The notes: generated by a model not told the origin, from the sequence alone. A stretch of 64,000 nt of DNA from Mycosarcoma maydis (GCF_000328475.2 NC_026500.1:280928-344927); one strand, 5' to 3'. Shown: positions 41,207 to 52,854, counted from the stretch's first letter. Numbers and translations: made by a program.

Positions 41207-44200
41207 ATGCGCTTCCGTTCAGATTCTCGAGCTGACCATCAGCATCCCAAGAAGCAAGGCTCGATGGATCCCGACACAATCCAAGCTCTCAAATACCAGG
41301 ATAGAAGCAGTAGTAGCAGCAGCAATAACAAGCCCAAGGAAAAAGTTGGCTCCGCGAGCACATCTCCTTCTCCCACGCTTTTCGCTTCGAACGATAGCGT
41401 GAAGGTAGAAATCGGGGTGGGGTCTTCAGACAAAGAAAAACCCGATGTCAAGGTCTCGTTCTTCACTATCTTTCGCTATGCCTCAAAGAGACAGCTACTG
41501 ATCAACCTGTTTGGTACCGGAATGGCGATCGCAGCAGGTGCAGCACAGCCTCTTATGAACATCTTTATTGGAAAGATTGCCACGGTCTTCCTCCATTTCA
41601 CTTCAGCAATCAGGTCGGGTGATCTTGATGCTATCCGAGCGGCTCATTCCGACGTCTACAGTACAATCAATTCCGATGCGCTCATTCTTCTCTACCTTGG
41701 CATTGGCATGTTTTTTGCCAGCATGCTCTACATGGCTGTTTTTTCCTACACCAGCGAAAGGATTGCCTCCAACATCAAGTACGCTTATCTCTCGTCCCTC
41801 TTCAGCAAGCCGATCGACTTCTTCGAACAGTGTGGTCAAGGAACCGTCGCTGCAAAGATCGGCTCCGATGTCCATCTCATTCAGATTGGGATCGGTGAAA
41901 AACTTCCAATGGCCATCATGTACTTCTCCACCTTTGTTACTGCTGCTGCTGTGGCATTTGCCTTTTCTTGGAGGCTGTCGCTCGTGCTGTTGCCTATTGC
42001 TCCATTGATTCTGCTCGCCGGAGGAGTTATGGGTGCTCTGACAAAAGGATGCAAGCTGGTCGAGCTCGACTGCATTGCAAAGGCTGCCTCCCGTGCGGAA
42101 GAGGCTTTCAACGCCATCAAAATCCTAAAGGCGTTTTCCAAGGAACGCACTATCGGCCAAGAATACGATACACTCACCACAGACACCAAGGCTGCAGGTG
42201 CTAAAGCTGGCCGCATCCAGGGCGTGGGTGTAGGCGCGCTTCTTTTCATCATCTACGCCGGCTACGCGCTCGCGTTTTTCTACGGTGCTCAACTCATTGC
42301 TCGTGGCGAGCTTTTGCCGGGACGCATTGTGAGTGTCGTGTTTGCCAATTTTGCTGGTGCCTTCGCCATAGCCAATCTCTTCTCCATGATCGAAAACTTC
42401 ACCATGGCAACTGCCGCTGCCTCTTCGGTCATCGGAACCATCCAGCAAGACCTGGCGAGCTCTGAGCTGTCCGAGTCTCGTAGAAACGAAGAGAAATCGC
42501 AGACCAGCAGACAGCTGGCTACGGGGTACAATGCAGAGCTCAAACTCGACCATGTCCACTTTGCCTATCCTTCCAAGCCTGAAAGACCGGTGCTAAAGGA
42601 TCTTTCTCTCACTATTCCGAGCTGCGTCACAACTGCCATTGTTGGTTTGTCAGGCTCTGGCAAAAGCACCATCTTTGCCCTCCTTCAACGATTCTACGCA
42701 CCAACTCGTGGGAGCATCCGTCTTGATGATGTCGACATTTCCGCCCTTGACGTTGATTGGTTGCGTGGCCAGATCGGCGTTGTGGAGCAGCAGCCTACTC
42801 TTTTTGCCATGTCAATTCAAGCCAATATCGAACTTGGCCTGCCCAACCGTCACACTCGCTCGGCCGAAGAGCTGGAATCGCTCGTGGTGCAAGCCGCCAA
42901 AAAGGCCAACGCGCACAACTTTATAACTGCTTTGACACACGGCTACCAGACCGAAGTTGGCTCTCAGGGCTTTCTTCTCTCGGGCGGTCAGAAGCAGAGG
43001 ATTGCTATCGCGCGAGCACTTATCCGCGATCCCAAGATCCTTTTGCTCGATGAGGCCACGAGTGCGCTCGATTCCAAGAGCGAGGCTGTGGTCCAGGCTG
43101 CGCTTGATGAAGCCGCCAAGGATCGCACCACCATCATCATCTCTCATCGACTCAGCACGGTTCGCAATGCAGACAACATTGTCGTTCTCGGCCCAGACGG
43201 GATCATCGAGCAAGGCAGCCACCATGAACTAAGCATCAAGCCGAACGGCACTTTTGCGTCTATGCTCCGCCATCAAGACGACAAAACGAAGCCTGTGATG
43301 GTGACCTCTGAGCCAGAGATAGTAGACTCGTCTCATTCGCTTTGCCTAACAGAGATTCCAACAATGGAGATCGCTCACTCGCTCGAGGTGTCTCGAACCA
43401 TTTCTGCTCTCGCCGATAGCGTGAAACCGAAAGATCCATCCAAGAATTTCGAGCCACCTGGGGAGTCCTATGCGTCCCCAGCTGCTGATGGAGTTAAACA
43501 AGACGCTCCTAAAACAGATTCAGTTGGCCTCCGAACGCTTCTTCATATTCTGATCAAGGATCCAGAGACTGGCAGACTAGCCCAATTATACATGCTCGGC
43601 TCGTTATGCGCGGCTATCATCGGAGCAGTTTATCCCGTCTACGCGATTCTCTTCGGTACGGCGATCGAGGACTACGCACCGTGCAATAGCTCGGACGGAA
43701 GGCCATGCCCAAATCCAGCACGTGGCACCATGCTACATAACAACCGAATCAGCTCTGGCTCATTTTTCATCGTTGCTGTTGGCTGTGCCTTCATCAGCTT
43801 CTACCACGTGCGTTCGTTGTATATTGCTGGATCGCGGGTGACGCATCGACTCCGCGTGTTGGTTTTCCAAAGTCTTCTATGCCTTGACGCTAGCTTTTTC
43901 GACGATCCTGTGAATACGAGTAACGATCTGGCCAGCAGTCTAAGCGTCCTATCGCAGGGTATCTACGGAGGTGTCGGTCCGACGTTGGGCTCCATCGTGC
44001 AGAGTCTTGCCACTGTGATCGTCGGCTACGCTGTGGCAATCGGTTACGGATGGCGTCTTGCTCTGGTGGTGATCGCATCGACGCCTTTGACCATCACTGC
44101 AGGTCTGTTACGACTTCGTGTGCTCGCACGCAAGGAATCGAAAACAAAGCAGGCGCATCAACACACAACGCAGCAAGCTTGCGAATCGATCGGTGCCATT

Positions 44201-45355
44201 CGCACCGTCTCTGCTTTCAACCTGCAGCCGCAGACGCTTCAAGTGTATCAAAAGAACTTGGAAAACGCTTCACGCTCTCTTCGTCCTACCATGTGCTACA
44301 GTAGCGTCCTATTTGGCTTGTCGCAATGCGTTCAGCTGCTCGTTACTGCTCTTGCTTTTTGGTACGGTGGTCGCGAGCTTGCTCAAGGGCATACAAGCTC
44401 CAAGGGCTTCTTCACCATCCTCATCTCTGTCGTCTACGGTAGTGTTCAAGCCGGCAATATCTTTAACTATAGCGCCGATTTCTCTAGCGCTCATTCTGCT
44501 GCTTGCAAGTCACTGTCTATCCTAAAGCAAGCAAAAGAAGTGGTTGCTGAGGCTCAGGCGAATGACAGAGACGTGCAATGGAACACGGAGGATTCTTTGC
44601 CCTCCGGTCAGATCGCCTTGAAGGAGGTAACTTTCCGTTATCCGCAACGACCAACATGCACCGTGCTAGACCGACTTTCTCTCACTATCGAGCCAGGCAC
44701 GTTCTGCGCCATCGTCGGAGGAAGTGGTTCCGGCAAGTCGACAGTTCTTCAGCTCATCGAACGGTTCTACACACCAGAATCAGGACGAGTGCTACTTGAC
44801 GGCTACTCGATCACAGAGGGTGACCCAGCCAGATTTCGAAAGTATATGTCGTACGTACCACAAGAACCGACACTCTTCCAAGGCACCATTGGCTGGAACA
44901 TTGCGCTTGGTGCCACGGATGAGAACCCAGAAGACGTACCGCTAGCAAAGATTCAACAAGCTGCTGAACTGGCACAGCTTGGAGATTTGCTCGCCAGTCT
45001 GCCAGAGGGCTTGAATACGCAGCTCAGTGCGCGCGGCGTACAGATGTCCGGAGGCCAGAAGCAGAGGATCGCGATCGCTCGAGCTATGATCCGCGATCCC
45101 AGAGTGCTTTTGCTAGATGAAGCCACTTCGGCGCTCGATCCTGCCAGTGAGAGGGCGGTTCAGGGTGCACTTGACAACGTCAGCCAGGGCCGTACTACAA
45201 TTGCTGTGGCTCATAGACTGTCGACAATCGCCAAGGCGGACAAGGTGATTGTGATGCAGGCCGGAAAGGTGGTCGAAGAGGGTTCGCCGCGAGAGCTATT
45301 CCAGCGCGACGGTCTCTTTGCACTCATGGCTCGTCTCCAGGGTGTCTCTTTCTGA
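41207..45355 (+). CDS. atr1: Atr1, full-length ABC transporter (ABCB/MDR type), glycolipid exporter
   Basis: Plasma-membrane ATP-driven exporter, proposed to secrete the cellobiose lipid. It is 1382 residues, intronless, with two tandem halves. First transmembrane domain is about residues 85-400. First nucleotide domain has Walker A GLSGSGKST from residue 480, signature LSGGQKQR, Walker B LLLDEATSALD and the switch SHRLST. A charged Ser-rich linker follows. The second transmembrane domain is followed by the second nucleotide domain (Walker A GGSGSGKST from residue 1171, MSGGQKQR, LLLDEATSALD, AHRLST). All catalytic motifs are intact in both halves. A second in-frame ATG (MDPDTIQ) 19 codons in is an alternative start. 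It shares a divergent promoter with fas2. Confidence 0.93.
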   Translation: MRFRSDSRADHQHPKKQGSMDPDTIQALKYQDRSSSSSSNNKPKEKVGSASTSPSPTLFASNDSVKVEIGVGSSDKEKPDVKVSFFTIFRYASKRQLLINLFGTGMAIAAGAAQPLMNIFIGKIATVFLHFTSAIRSGDLDAIRAAHSDVYSTINSDALILLYLGIGMFFASMLYMAVFSYTSERIASNIKYAYLSSLFSKPIDFFEQCGQGTVAAKIGSDVHLIQIGIGEKLPMAIMYFSTFVTAAAVAFAFSWRLSLVLLPIAPLILLAGGVMGALTKGCKLVELDCIAKAASRAEEAFNAIKILKAFSKERTIGQEYDTLTTDTKAAGAKAGRIQGVGVGALLFIIYAGYALAFFYGAQLIARGELLPGRIVSVVFANFAGAFAIANLFSMIENFTMATAAASSVIGTIQQDLASSELSESRRNEEKSQTSRQLATGYNAELKLDHVHFAYPSKPERPVLKDLSLTIPSCVTTAIVGLSGSGKSTIFALLQRFYAPTRGSIRLDDVDISALDVDWLRGQIGVVEQQPTLFAMSIQANIELGLPNRHTRSAEELESLVVQAAKKANAHNFITALTHGYQTEVGSQGFLLSGGQKQRIAIARALIRDPKILLLDEATSALDSKSEAVVQAALDEAAKDRTTIIISHRLSTVRNADNIVVLGPDGIIEQGSHHELSIKPNGTFASMLRHQDDKTKPVMVTSEPEIVDSSHSLCLTEIPTMEIAHSLEVSRTISALADSVKPKDPSKNFEPPGESYASPAADGVKQDAPKTDSVGLRTLLHILIKDPETGRLAQLYMLGSLCAAIIGAVYPVYAILFGTAIEDYAPCNSSDGRPCPNPARGTMLHNNRISSGSFFIVAVGCAFISFYHVRSLYIAGSRVTHRLRVLVFQSLLCLDASFFDDPVNTSNDLASSLSVLSQGIYGGVGPTLGSIVQSLATVIVGYAVAIGYGWRLALVVIASTPLTITAGLLRLRVLARKESKTKQAHQHTTQQACESIGAIRTVSAFNLQPQTLQVYQKNLENASRSLRPTMCYSSVLFGLSQCVQLLVTALAFWYGGRELAQGHTSSKGFFTILISVVYGSVQAGNIFNYSADFSSAHSAACKSLSILKQAKEVVAEAQANDRDVQWNTEDSLPSGQIALKEVTFRYPQRPTCTVLDRLSLTIEPGTFCAIVGGSGSGKSTVLQLIERFYTPESGRVLLDGYSITEGDPARFRKYMSYVPQEPTLFQGTIGWNIALGATDENPEDVPLAKIQQAAELAQLGDLLASLPEGLNTQLSARGVQMSGGQKQRIAIARAMIRDPRVLLLDEATSALDPASERAVQGALDNVSQGRTTIAVAHRLSTIAKADKVIVMQAGKVVEEGSPRELFQRDGLFALMARLQGVSF

Positions 45356-45652
45356 TGTATCTATTGCACAATTTGACAAGACGGTTCATGTATCATGGAT
45401 GCGAAACGTTTGGCCTTGCTCGAGCCTTTCATCTCTCACAAAGCGTCTCTCGTTGACACAATATTGCGTCTAACTCTTTTGTTTCTTAAGCGAGTAGTCT
45501 TCGCCGATATCGACCCGACATCGAATATCGTCCATAGAGGCTGCGATGTTCACACATTGATTCATTCTAGCATTCACGCTGAGATCTGAGCGATTCACGA
45601 TTCGTGATGTGTGATTCCTATTTTTAAAACTTTTACGTCGGTAGCGACGGCT
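45356..45652. other. Short spacer between convergent atr1 and an acyltransferase gene
   Basis: About 300 bases holding both 3' ends. A TCACGATTCGTGA palindrome sits at about 45596-45608, between the two stop codons. Confidence 0.5.
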
Positions 45653-47194
45653 TTACAACACTAGGGCAAATTCTTGAAGCAGGGAGTTCTGGAGCAGCTT
45701 GTCCATCTCTTCACTGCGCATCCCCACGTACACCAACATACCACCTGGTGCTTGATTATCTCCGGACCTCGGTTGATGCTGTAAGACCGCTTCCTTCGAG
45801 GTCCACTCTGCAGGAGCCTGTATAATGAAGCAAGTGCCATCGGCCGAGTCAAGCGTCAGGCCGTTGAGTGTGACAGGCACCATACCCACCACAGTAAGCG
45901 TATAAGGCTTGCCGAGCTTCTCGCCAAAATCTAGACGCTGGCGAACAGGAATGCGTGCAACATTGCTGATGGTAACGTCGTTACCAAACATGCTCGTACA
46001 CTTCGGAAGTCGTCCAGGCCCAAATGTCTCGGCGTCGGTGTAGTTGTGGTGCCGTATGATGGCACTCATTTGGCCTGGGGTGACGTTGAGATACTGTGTA
46101 CGGATAAGCCAGGCGAGATTGAAGAGGCCGCTACGGTCTTTGGCGCTAACAACGGACGAAGGGAGGGGAAAGACATGACCAGGATGGACGTTGCCGATGT
46201 ACTTGCCTCGACTCTGGCTGTCAGCTGACGAAAGGCTTGAGAGAAGACGTCGGCCATCGAGAGGTGTGTGCAGCTGAGTAGTAGCATTTAGATCGAGACC
46301 TCGTGCGTCTGTGATGGCAGCCCACAACAGGGCATGGAGGGCATCGTTGGTAGCGATCCAGTTGTCCTTCGAAGGGACGATCCGGTCCGTAGCTGTGGTG
46401 GGGGCCGTCTCGAGGGCCCACTCAGCAAGCGAACGCTTTAGCTTTTCGAGTGACTCCTGTGTAAAGAGGAGAGAAGCGTAATGACAAGAAGATGGAGCTC
46501 GCGTCATCTGAGGAGGAGAACCGCGTTCCGTAAACCAAGTCGCACTCGGGATGGATTCAGGCTCAAGTTGCTTGGAATACGCGAGCAAATCTCGCGACCA
46601 ATCAAACTTGGTTGCGCCTTCATCGATGTTGATCTGAGCATTAGGATCATTGAGGAAGATAGAAACGCAGTGAGAGAGCTCCTCCATCAAGTCGATGTAT
46701 CCAACAAAGTCAACCAGCCAGTGGTGCGTGCTCGTGCTGATAGCGACCGAGCCGCACGAGAGACGCGTTACCTTGATAGAAAAGATAGAAGCGTCATCAT
46801 CGAAGATCATCACTGGCCGAGGTGCGAACACAGAGTCACATTTTCCGTCGAGAGCTTTCCAGTCATCTTGGAGCGGTCTGTCGAGCTGAATGACTTCGAG
46901 GTCGGCGCCTTGATCGTTGTACTCCAAATACCACCTTGCCGTATCTTTGTCGTGCCTTGTTCGAGCTCCAGCGGCGGGAAAGCGGGCCAGAAAGAGCTGC
47001 ATACCCAGTGTAAAAGCTTGCTCGAGCTCTTGTAGGCTTGTGGATTCCAGTGAAGGCTGCGAAGAAGCTAAGAAGAACCAGATGCAGTGCATCACCATTT
47101 TTGGCATGGCTAGGTCTTGACCATCTAACGGCACCTCCGTGGGCGGCGCTAAGCCGGCCGGGCGCGGCAAAGGCAGGATTCGCTTGACAACCAT
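45653..47194 (-). CDS. BAHD-like HxxxD acyltransferase of the cluster (Uat-type)
   Basis: Acyl-CoA-dependent transferase, proposed to acetylate or acylate the cellobiose lipid. The longest frame opens with GTG at 47299; the first ATG is at 47192-47194, giving 513 residues in one exon. The catalytic pair is H158-x3-D162 (HHWLVDFVGY), and a QRLDFGEKLG segment near residue 440 corresponds to the DFGWG region of the family. No membrane helix or signal is visible. Known U. maydis genes for this step are called uat1 and uat2; I cannot tell which this is. TATATC at 47271-47276 on the antisense side lies about 80 bases upstream of the start. Confidence 0.8.
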   Translation of the reverse strand: MVVKRILPLPRPAGLAPPTEVPLDGQDLAMPKMVMHCIWFFLASSQPSLESTSLQELEQAFTLGMQLFLARFPAAGARTRHDKDTARWYLEYNDQGADLEVIQLDRPLQDDWKALDGKCDSVFAPRPVMIFDDDASIFSIKVTRLSCGSVAISTSTHHWLVDFVGYIDLMEELSHCVSIFLNDPNAQINIDEGATKFDWSRDLLAYSKQLEPESIPSATWFTERGSPPQMTRAPSSCHYASLLFTQESLEKLKRSLAEWALETAPTTATDRIVPSKDNWIATNDALHALLWAAITDARGLDLNATTQLHTPLDGRRLLSSLSSADSQSRGKYIGNVHPGHVFPLPSSVVSAKDRSGLFNLAWLIRTQYLNVTPGQMSAIIRHHNYTDAETFGPGRLPKCTSMFGNDVTISNVARIPVRQRLDFGEKLGKPYTLTVVGMVPVTLNGLTLDSADGTCFIIQAPAEWTSKEAVLQHQPRSGDNQAPGGMLVYVGMRSEEMDKLLQNSLLQEFALVL

Positions 47195-48681
47195 TCTGAT
47201 ATTGCAGGGTGGTGTCTTGCTTGTGTATGTCGATCGACAAAGAAATGAATCATGATCAATGTCGTTGCTTGATATAGTAGTCTCGAACAAATTAATCACT
47301 TCAAAACTCTCTTACTACCAGCTGACGCCCCGACTCACAGCTGAACACGAAGGCAAATACGGACGAAGAGGCTTTGAACCGAGCCGGTAGGCCAAGCCGG
47401 CGAAAGAAGCTGGCGGAGGCTACCTGCACACTGCAAAGTCGAAGTCATCCTGTCCTCATGAAAGTCGTCCTTCCGTGTGAGATGCGACTGCCGACTTTGG
47501 AGGCAAAAACATCAATATGCGCCATCTTTGACATGCACATGTGCAATAAAGATTCACACATTCACGATTCAGGATTCGTGATTACGATTTGTGAATCGTG
47601 AATAATCGTGAATAATAAGCGCTTCAGAATCACGTATCACGAATCGTGAATTCTAACACTAGGAAATTCTGCCCGCCCGCAGACCACGCGTGACTTACGC
47701 ACACCGACTTTATTATACAAGCCTTCTGCTCGCGCTTGGCAGCGATCTAGTCGGCACATCTTAGTATACACGATCGCTACTGCTTCCGCGTTATGCGTGC
47801 ATACCAGAAAACATCGAAATGGAGCATGATTACGGTGCTGTGAGCGTGGAGACACGAGAAGAGTGTTAGTGGTGTACAAGAGTGCAATCCGTACAGTACT
47901 GTCAAGTGTATGTGGTATGTGGTGCAGTTCAGTAGTGAACCTTTTAGCATCGTGACTCTTATCATGTGACCACCTGTTGGGAAACAGAAGACTACCTCGG
48001 CCATGCTTGGCTACGAGTCCAATCGCACAGTGCTCACCTCTGCCCATATTGGCCCCCTTATCTCACTTCCCGTGAATCAGGGTTGCTCCTCCCCCCCTAT
48101 CTCGACAACATATCACACTTCTAGTAATGCTCGCCTATCGGATTCGGTCGATGAAGGTCCCCTTGCCTTGCCGTGTACACAAGCCCTCGAAATATCGTGA
48201 GCACAACCTACCTGCAGAGCCCAATCACACAAGCAAGCAAGAAAGAGCAAAAGCATTCGTGACCTGAGCTTTACGATTTCAGATCCGATCCACTATCACG
48301 GCCGCCTCAGTTCTGCTGATGTATATCAGTCCTCTGCTTTTGGTGTCATGTCCATTCTAGCAGGACCGTGAGGATATCGGTAAGCAAGTGTTATATGAGG
48401 CGTCGACCACTGAGTTCATAGAACCTAGACACTCGTGACTCGCGTCTCGTTCAGCCAGGGTTTGCTATCTTCCCATTTCTCAATGAAGAAAAATCGTGAA
48501 AGAAAAAAAGAAAAAAAGAAAAGAAACATGATTCGTAGATGGAGTTGAAAACGGTAAGGAAATCTACACGAATTCTGAACAGGAAAGCTATAATCACGAA
48601 TAAAAAGGACGCTAAAAAGTGTGTTACAAATCGTGAATTGTGAATCTGAATCAAGTTTACCCGTGGCAAGACAATCGTGAA
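47195..48681. other. 1.5-kb spacer between the BAHD-like gene and cyp1
   Basis: No supported gene. It carries a dense block of TTCACGA/TCGTGAA motifs in both orientations (47561-47653). ATGCGCCA at about 47517 is a one-mismatch relative of the ATGCGCAT element. The cyp1 3' UTR lies at the right end. Confidence 0.5.
47561..47653. repeat. TTCACGA / TCGTGAA inverted repeat block
   Basis: At least seven copies in both directions, for example GAATCGTGAATAATCGTGAA and CACGAATCGTGAATTC, which can fold into small hairpins. Confidence 0.8.
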
Positions 48682-50478
48682 TTATCTAGTGCCTTCCTTG
48701 CAACATCGAAGGGTAGCCTTGACCATGAGTGGTCGCTTCATAGGGTGAGTTAAAGAGTTGAGGTAATCAGGGACCTTTCCAAAGCCAGCCGACCTGCCGG
48801 GTCCAAGGTCGATCAATTCCAGGTCGAACTTGGCAAAGATGTGATGTATGAGCTGCACCACCTCATAGCTCGCCAGCTTTTGTCCCAGACACAACCTGGG
48901 CCCGCCGTTGAAAAAGTGCGCCTGGAACTGCGAGTACTTGATGGAAGAACCAGTCTCTTGATCGGTCCAGCGGCTTGGCTTGAATTCGCATGCGTCGGGT
49001 CCCCAAATGTCTGGGTTGCGGCCCATGGCCCAGTCCGAATAGAGCATCAGATCTCCCTTCCTAACCCGGGGTCCGCCGTTGGGCAGCACATCGTCTTGCA
49101 AAGCTCGACGGATGTTCTTGGGGATCGATGGATGCAATCGTAGCGTCTCTTGGAACGTGGTCAGTTTGGCAGTGTGCTGCTCAAACACATCATAGTCAAT
49201 TTCCAAGCCCGCTTGTTCTCCCTCTTCTTCGAGAGTGGCATCGATTTCGTGACGGATGCGATCGTAAACATCGGGCTTTGTGAGCATGTGCCATGACATC
49301 CACGAAAGTGCTTCTGCAGTGGTATCGCGTCCTGCAATCATCAGGTTCAGAATCGTATCCTTGAGCTGTTGGTTGCTGAGCCTCTGACCGTCGGATGAAC
49401 GATAAGCCATGAACAAGTCCAAGAGATCCTTGCGGCTGCTCTCTGGCTTGGATTTTTCTCCCATCGCCTCGCTCTCCTTTCTTCTTGCTTCGACAATGTT
49501 GGTGGTGAATTCTTCGACAATCTTTCGTGCAGCTCGCATCTTTCTTCCGGTCTCGTTGAATCGCTCGGCGATCTTCCACCACGGCTGTACGAAGCGCATG
49601 TCGAGCACCTTCTGAGCATAGTTGAACGCATCGCCAAAGGTATCAGGGCGGTCCGGTTCCGAAAGAGATTTGATGTCTTGACTGAATGCGATCTTGACAA
49701 ACGAGCTGAGCGTGAACTTGAAGTAGAGTTCTTGCAGGTTGAAAACGGTGCCTTGCCTTGCATACGTCTCGATGAGTTGTTCGACGAGAGCACAATCCTC
49801 TCGAATCGTCTGCGTGATGATCGCCTTGAATGAGCTGACAGTAAAGATACGCGAAGCTACCTTTCTCTGCATCTTCCAACGCTCGCCGTCCGAGGTAAAG
49901 ATTCCATCACCAAGCACATCACGCATCTGATCGTGGAACTGCTCACCTTTGACGTAGTTGCTGAACTTGATCTTCTGAACGTGCTCGATCCAATCAGGAC
50001 GTGAAATGTCGATCAGACGTCCGAGTCCGGGGAGCGTATGGGTGTTACCGTATCCGTACTTCTGCTGGGCATAAACTTGGTAGCTGAGCGGATCGCGGTT
50101 CTTTAGCGCCCACATAAGGTTGCCGATCAAGGGGAGACCTTTAGGCCCTTTGAGGTCCGGTCTCCTCTCGCAACCGACTGCGCAGTCCCAGTAGCGATAT
50201 AGCAAGTAGATAGTTCCCAGGAAAAGTCCGACAAGGAAAACGAGTAGTGGATGGTGCCGAGCTCGTACAACAAGCTGCAGAAGTGGTACAGTCTCCTTGA
50301 GCGATTCGCTTGCTGCTTCCAACACCTTTCCAGTTTCGACTCTGTTGCCACCTCTACCATTGAACTTGGACGCCATAGTGTTCCATGTCTGGTTGTAGGA
50401 AGCGCCTGGTGCCAACACATCCCCGGCAAAGCCCTGCGGCCTGAAGTGTTGTAGTGTGAGGAAAGGCTTGAAGTCCAT
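48682..50478 (-). CDS. cyp1: Cytochrome P450, CYP52-like terminal fatty acid hydroxylase, probable Cyp1
   Basis: Omega-hydroxylase type P450, taken as Cyp1, which performs the terminal hydroxylation of palmitate that starts the pathway. I choose the ATG at 50476-50478 (598 residues). In-frame ATGs at 50604 and 50544 are also open, but a TTAAAAG box at about 50562-50570 lies between them and the chosen start. A shorter start at 50376 ([10 protein letters not shown]) is possible. A membrane helix ([17 protein letters not shown]) precedes a [11 protein letters not shown] hinge. P450 marks: [10 protein letters not shown] (I helix), ETLR, and the haem loop [12 protein letters not shown] with C530. 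The glycine-rich haem loop and the AGRDTTA motif resemble CYP52/CYP63 alkane and fatty acid hydroxylases. The region before the membrane helix is longer than usual. Confidence 0.85.
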   Translation of the reverse strand: MDFKPFLTLQHFRPQGFAGDVLAPGASYNQTWNTMASKFNGRGGNRVETGKVLEAASESLKETVPLLQLVVRARHHPLLVFLVGLFLGTIYLLYRYWDCAVGCERRPDLKGPKGLPLIGNLMWALKNRDPLSYQVYAQQKYGYGNTHTLPGLGRLIDISRPDWIEHVQKIKFSNYVKGEQFHDQMRDVLGDGIFTSDGERWKMQRKVASRIFTVSSFKAIITQTIREDCALVEQLIETYARQGTVFNLQELYFKFTLSSFVKIAFSQDIKSLSEPDRPDTFGDAFNYAQKVLDMRFVQPWWKIAERFNETGRKMRAARKIVEEFTTNIVEARRKESEAMGEKSKPESSRKDLLDLFMAYRSSDGQRLSNQQLKDTILNLMIAGRDTTAEALSWMSWHMLTKPDVYDRIRHEIDATLEEEGEQAGLEIDYDVFEQHTAKLTTFQETLRLHPSIPKNIRRALQDDVLPNGGPRVRKGDLMLYSDWAMGRNPDIWGPDACEFKPSRWTDQETGSSIKYSQFQAHFFNGGPRLCLGQKLASYEVVQLIHHIFAKFDLELIDLGPGRSAGFGKVPDYLNSLTHPMKRPLMVKATLRCCKEGTR

Positions 50479-51399
50479 TGTATCGAGCTCAGTAGTCCTC
50501 GAAGGTCTGCGCAAGCGGGTTTGAAGAGCGCAGAAGTTCTGCATGTACGAGAAAAGCAGGCCACTTTTAAGGGGACCTACCTCTACGTCGGCGCGTTGTC
50601 TCATTCTGCAGACCTTCACATACTTTCCTTCTGAGCGGCCTTGTCTGAGCTAAGTCCACCCTGAGCGCCCTGGGATTGGTCACACAATATACTGTGGTAA
50701 CTGGAGGCCGACATGCCAGCCGCTGAAAGATGTGATCCGCATTCGCATGCTGAAAACCGGACTGCGCATACTGTCATTGCCGTTTTCCAGCTCAGTTTTG
50801 TCAAGCTTTTAGACGTGTCGCTCAAGCCTTGAGGAAGTCGCAAAGCCCACAGTGGTGCATACCGTTGTCCTTTGGCCGATCCTGCATAAGGAAGAGTGCG
50901 GCAGCTGCACTTTGAGCGACATTGTTGCTTTACCTGCCGCCGGTGAATTATTTCTGTAAGACTAGTTGTGACCACTTCCTCCTGCGTAGATACCGTATGC
51001 AATGTCCAGCACATATGGTATTCGTGATTGGCGGGCACGGCTGCCTTGCAATCAATTATTTATGGCATTGCCATGCATGTCATTGCCCTACAGGCCGTTG
51101 CCATACTTCGAATGGATTGAAGCTCGCAGGACCTGCCTTTCGTCATAGGAGAACAATTATGACATGCTCATACGGACTTTGCATCTGAAATATTCTTGAT
51201 AAGCATGCAGAAGATGGAAAATGATTTAAGCTCAACCGATCTGCACAGCAGGCTTCAAATCGGCTGTGAGGGCTCACATGGCAACCATACTTCACACATG
51301 CATCAAATCGTCGAACAGTTAGCTTAAATTGAGCCGATAAAGATGTGCGATGCCTTGAAGGGCGGACCTGCTTGAAGGACACAGCGTTTCGGACGAGGT
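50479..51399. promoter_or_regulatory. cyp1 upstream region
   Basis: Contains TGCGCATACTG at 50763-50773, about 285 bases before the cyp1 start, a near-copy of the ATGCGCAT element, and TTCGCATGCTG at about 50742-50752. No gene is seen. The right part holds the 3' UTR of the next acyltransferase. Confidence 0.5.
50763..50773 (+). promoter_or_regulatory. TGCGCATACTG, candidate Rua1 site (cyp1)
   Basis: Seven of the eight bases of the ATGCGCAT element, with the same downstream A-C-T/C-G context as the cyp2 copy. Confidence 0.4.
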
Positions 51400-52854
51400 T
51401 CAGGCAACCACCTCTTTTATCGTGCCTATCCATGTCGACCAAAATTTTTCAATGTGGTCACGTCTGAATCTCGCAGGAGCCCAGGAAAGTGTGAGATTGA
51501 GCTGATCGTTTAGCGTCCAGGCGTGAATTCCCGTCGTCGGCAGATTGTTTCTTGCCACTACATGGTACCTCTTCAACCCTGTAACCGTGTCCAAGCGTCC
51601 AAGGCTTGAGAATGTCGGAACACTAGTTTCCAGACTGGACTCAGTGTTGTTTGAAGGCAGGGTCAAATAATCGTGTCAGCCCCCAATCTGTCGACAAATC
51701 AGATTCAATCAGACTAAAGGGCCCATACGCTACTCACCGGACGGAACCAAAGAGCTTGAGAAGGGTCTTCACGTAGTCGTCCTGCACGTCCTCTGCAAAT
51801 CTGCGTGCTAGGCCAAATGATTCAGCGACAGCCTCCGCAATGTCATTCAGCTCGGCCTTCGATCCAACTCGAATCGAAATTGGGGCAAAGATCGTACTGG
51901 TGGCCCCCGATACACTGAGCGGAGAGTGGAACGGCATCGCAGCAACCGTGAATGTCTGTTCGGCTTTCTCGTCCCCTTTGTCGTCCACGAGCGTATCGAT
52001 CAATGCGTGCAAGATAGTTGCTTGAAGCCAAGCTGACACTGTGAGCGCCTTGGCTTTGCAGAGCTGGACCAGAGTTTCGGTCTGGGCGGGGGAGAAAGTG
52101 AACACTCTGCGCCATTCTCGGGAAGCAGGCTCCAACTCTGCTGAAGTCTCTTTGGGAAGAATAGGAAATCCAATTGAGGACTACAAAGACGTTGTGCAGG
52201 TGTCAGAACGGGCAAAGGTTTTCATCCGAGAGCTATACTTACACCTGTCCTTGCTACCTCGAACATGGCTTTCAGTCCAAGGTCTTGGTTATGTGACGTG
52301 GTGAATGCTTTTAAGCTTGGCTGTGGTGGTGGGGAGGTGGGAGATTGCAGTTCGGCCTGAGTTTGCGATAGGACACCCTGTATCAAAGCCTTTCCGATTG
52401 CGAAGATGCCTTTCGCATCGCCCAGAGCGTGAGGATTTGAAATGGCTAGGTGAAAGCTTTCGTGCTCGGTTCCGCTTGTTGCGAACACAGTTAATGAAAG
52501 ACAGTCGAAGCGGCGCTGCTGAAGAGAATAGTCGATCCGGTCCTGGTCGTCTTGCAGTATCGGTCCTGTAAAGAAGGACTCCTCCGCTCTCAGAGCTCCA
52601 TCCACGATTTTGCCTTCTCCACTGTCGTCTGAGATCTTTTGCGACAGGACTGCAAAAGTCCTGTAAAGCTTGGACCAGGCTTTCCGCCAGTCTTCGATGC
52701 TCAAGTGTCGGCTTCCCACATCTACCACAAAGATTGAGACCATATCGAAAGCACCTTGATGCTCGTGGTGCGCGAAATGCCAAAATCGTTCAGTACCCCA
52801 TAGCTCCCTTCCTGGCAAGACCGGGTCGTTTGACGAAGGAATTCTCGAAGGCAT
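51400..52854 (-). CDS. Second HxxxD acyltransferase of the cluster, three exons (Uat-type)
   Basis: Probable acyl- or acetyl-transferase acting on the glycolipid, of the broad condensation-domain/alcohol-acyltransferase group and resembling the Mac1/Mac2 enzymes of mannosylerythritol lipid synthesis. ATG at 52852-52854. Exon 1 is 52243-52854, intron 52181-52242 (GTAAGT...TTGTAG), exon 2 51738-52180, intron 51635-51737 (GTGAGT...TCCAG), exon 3 51400-51634. The joined frame is 429 residues. The catalytic motif is H142-x3-D146 (NPHALGDAKG). The joins restore ARTG-SSIGFP and GSVR-LETSVP. The end of exon 3 (LTLSWAPARF...) resembles the C-terminal part of the fold. It is divergent from the thioesterase-like gene. 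The second acceptor has a weak pyrimidine tract and is the least certain junction. Confidence 0.78.
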
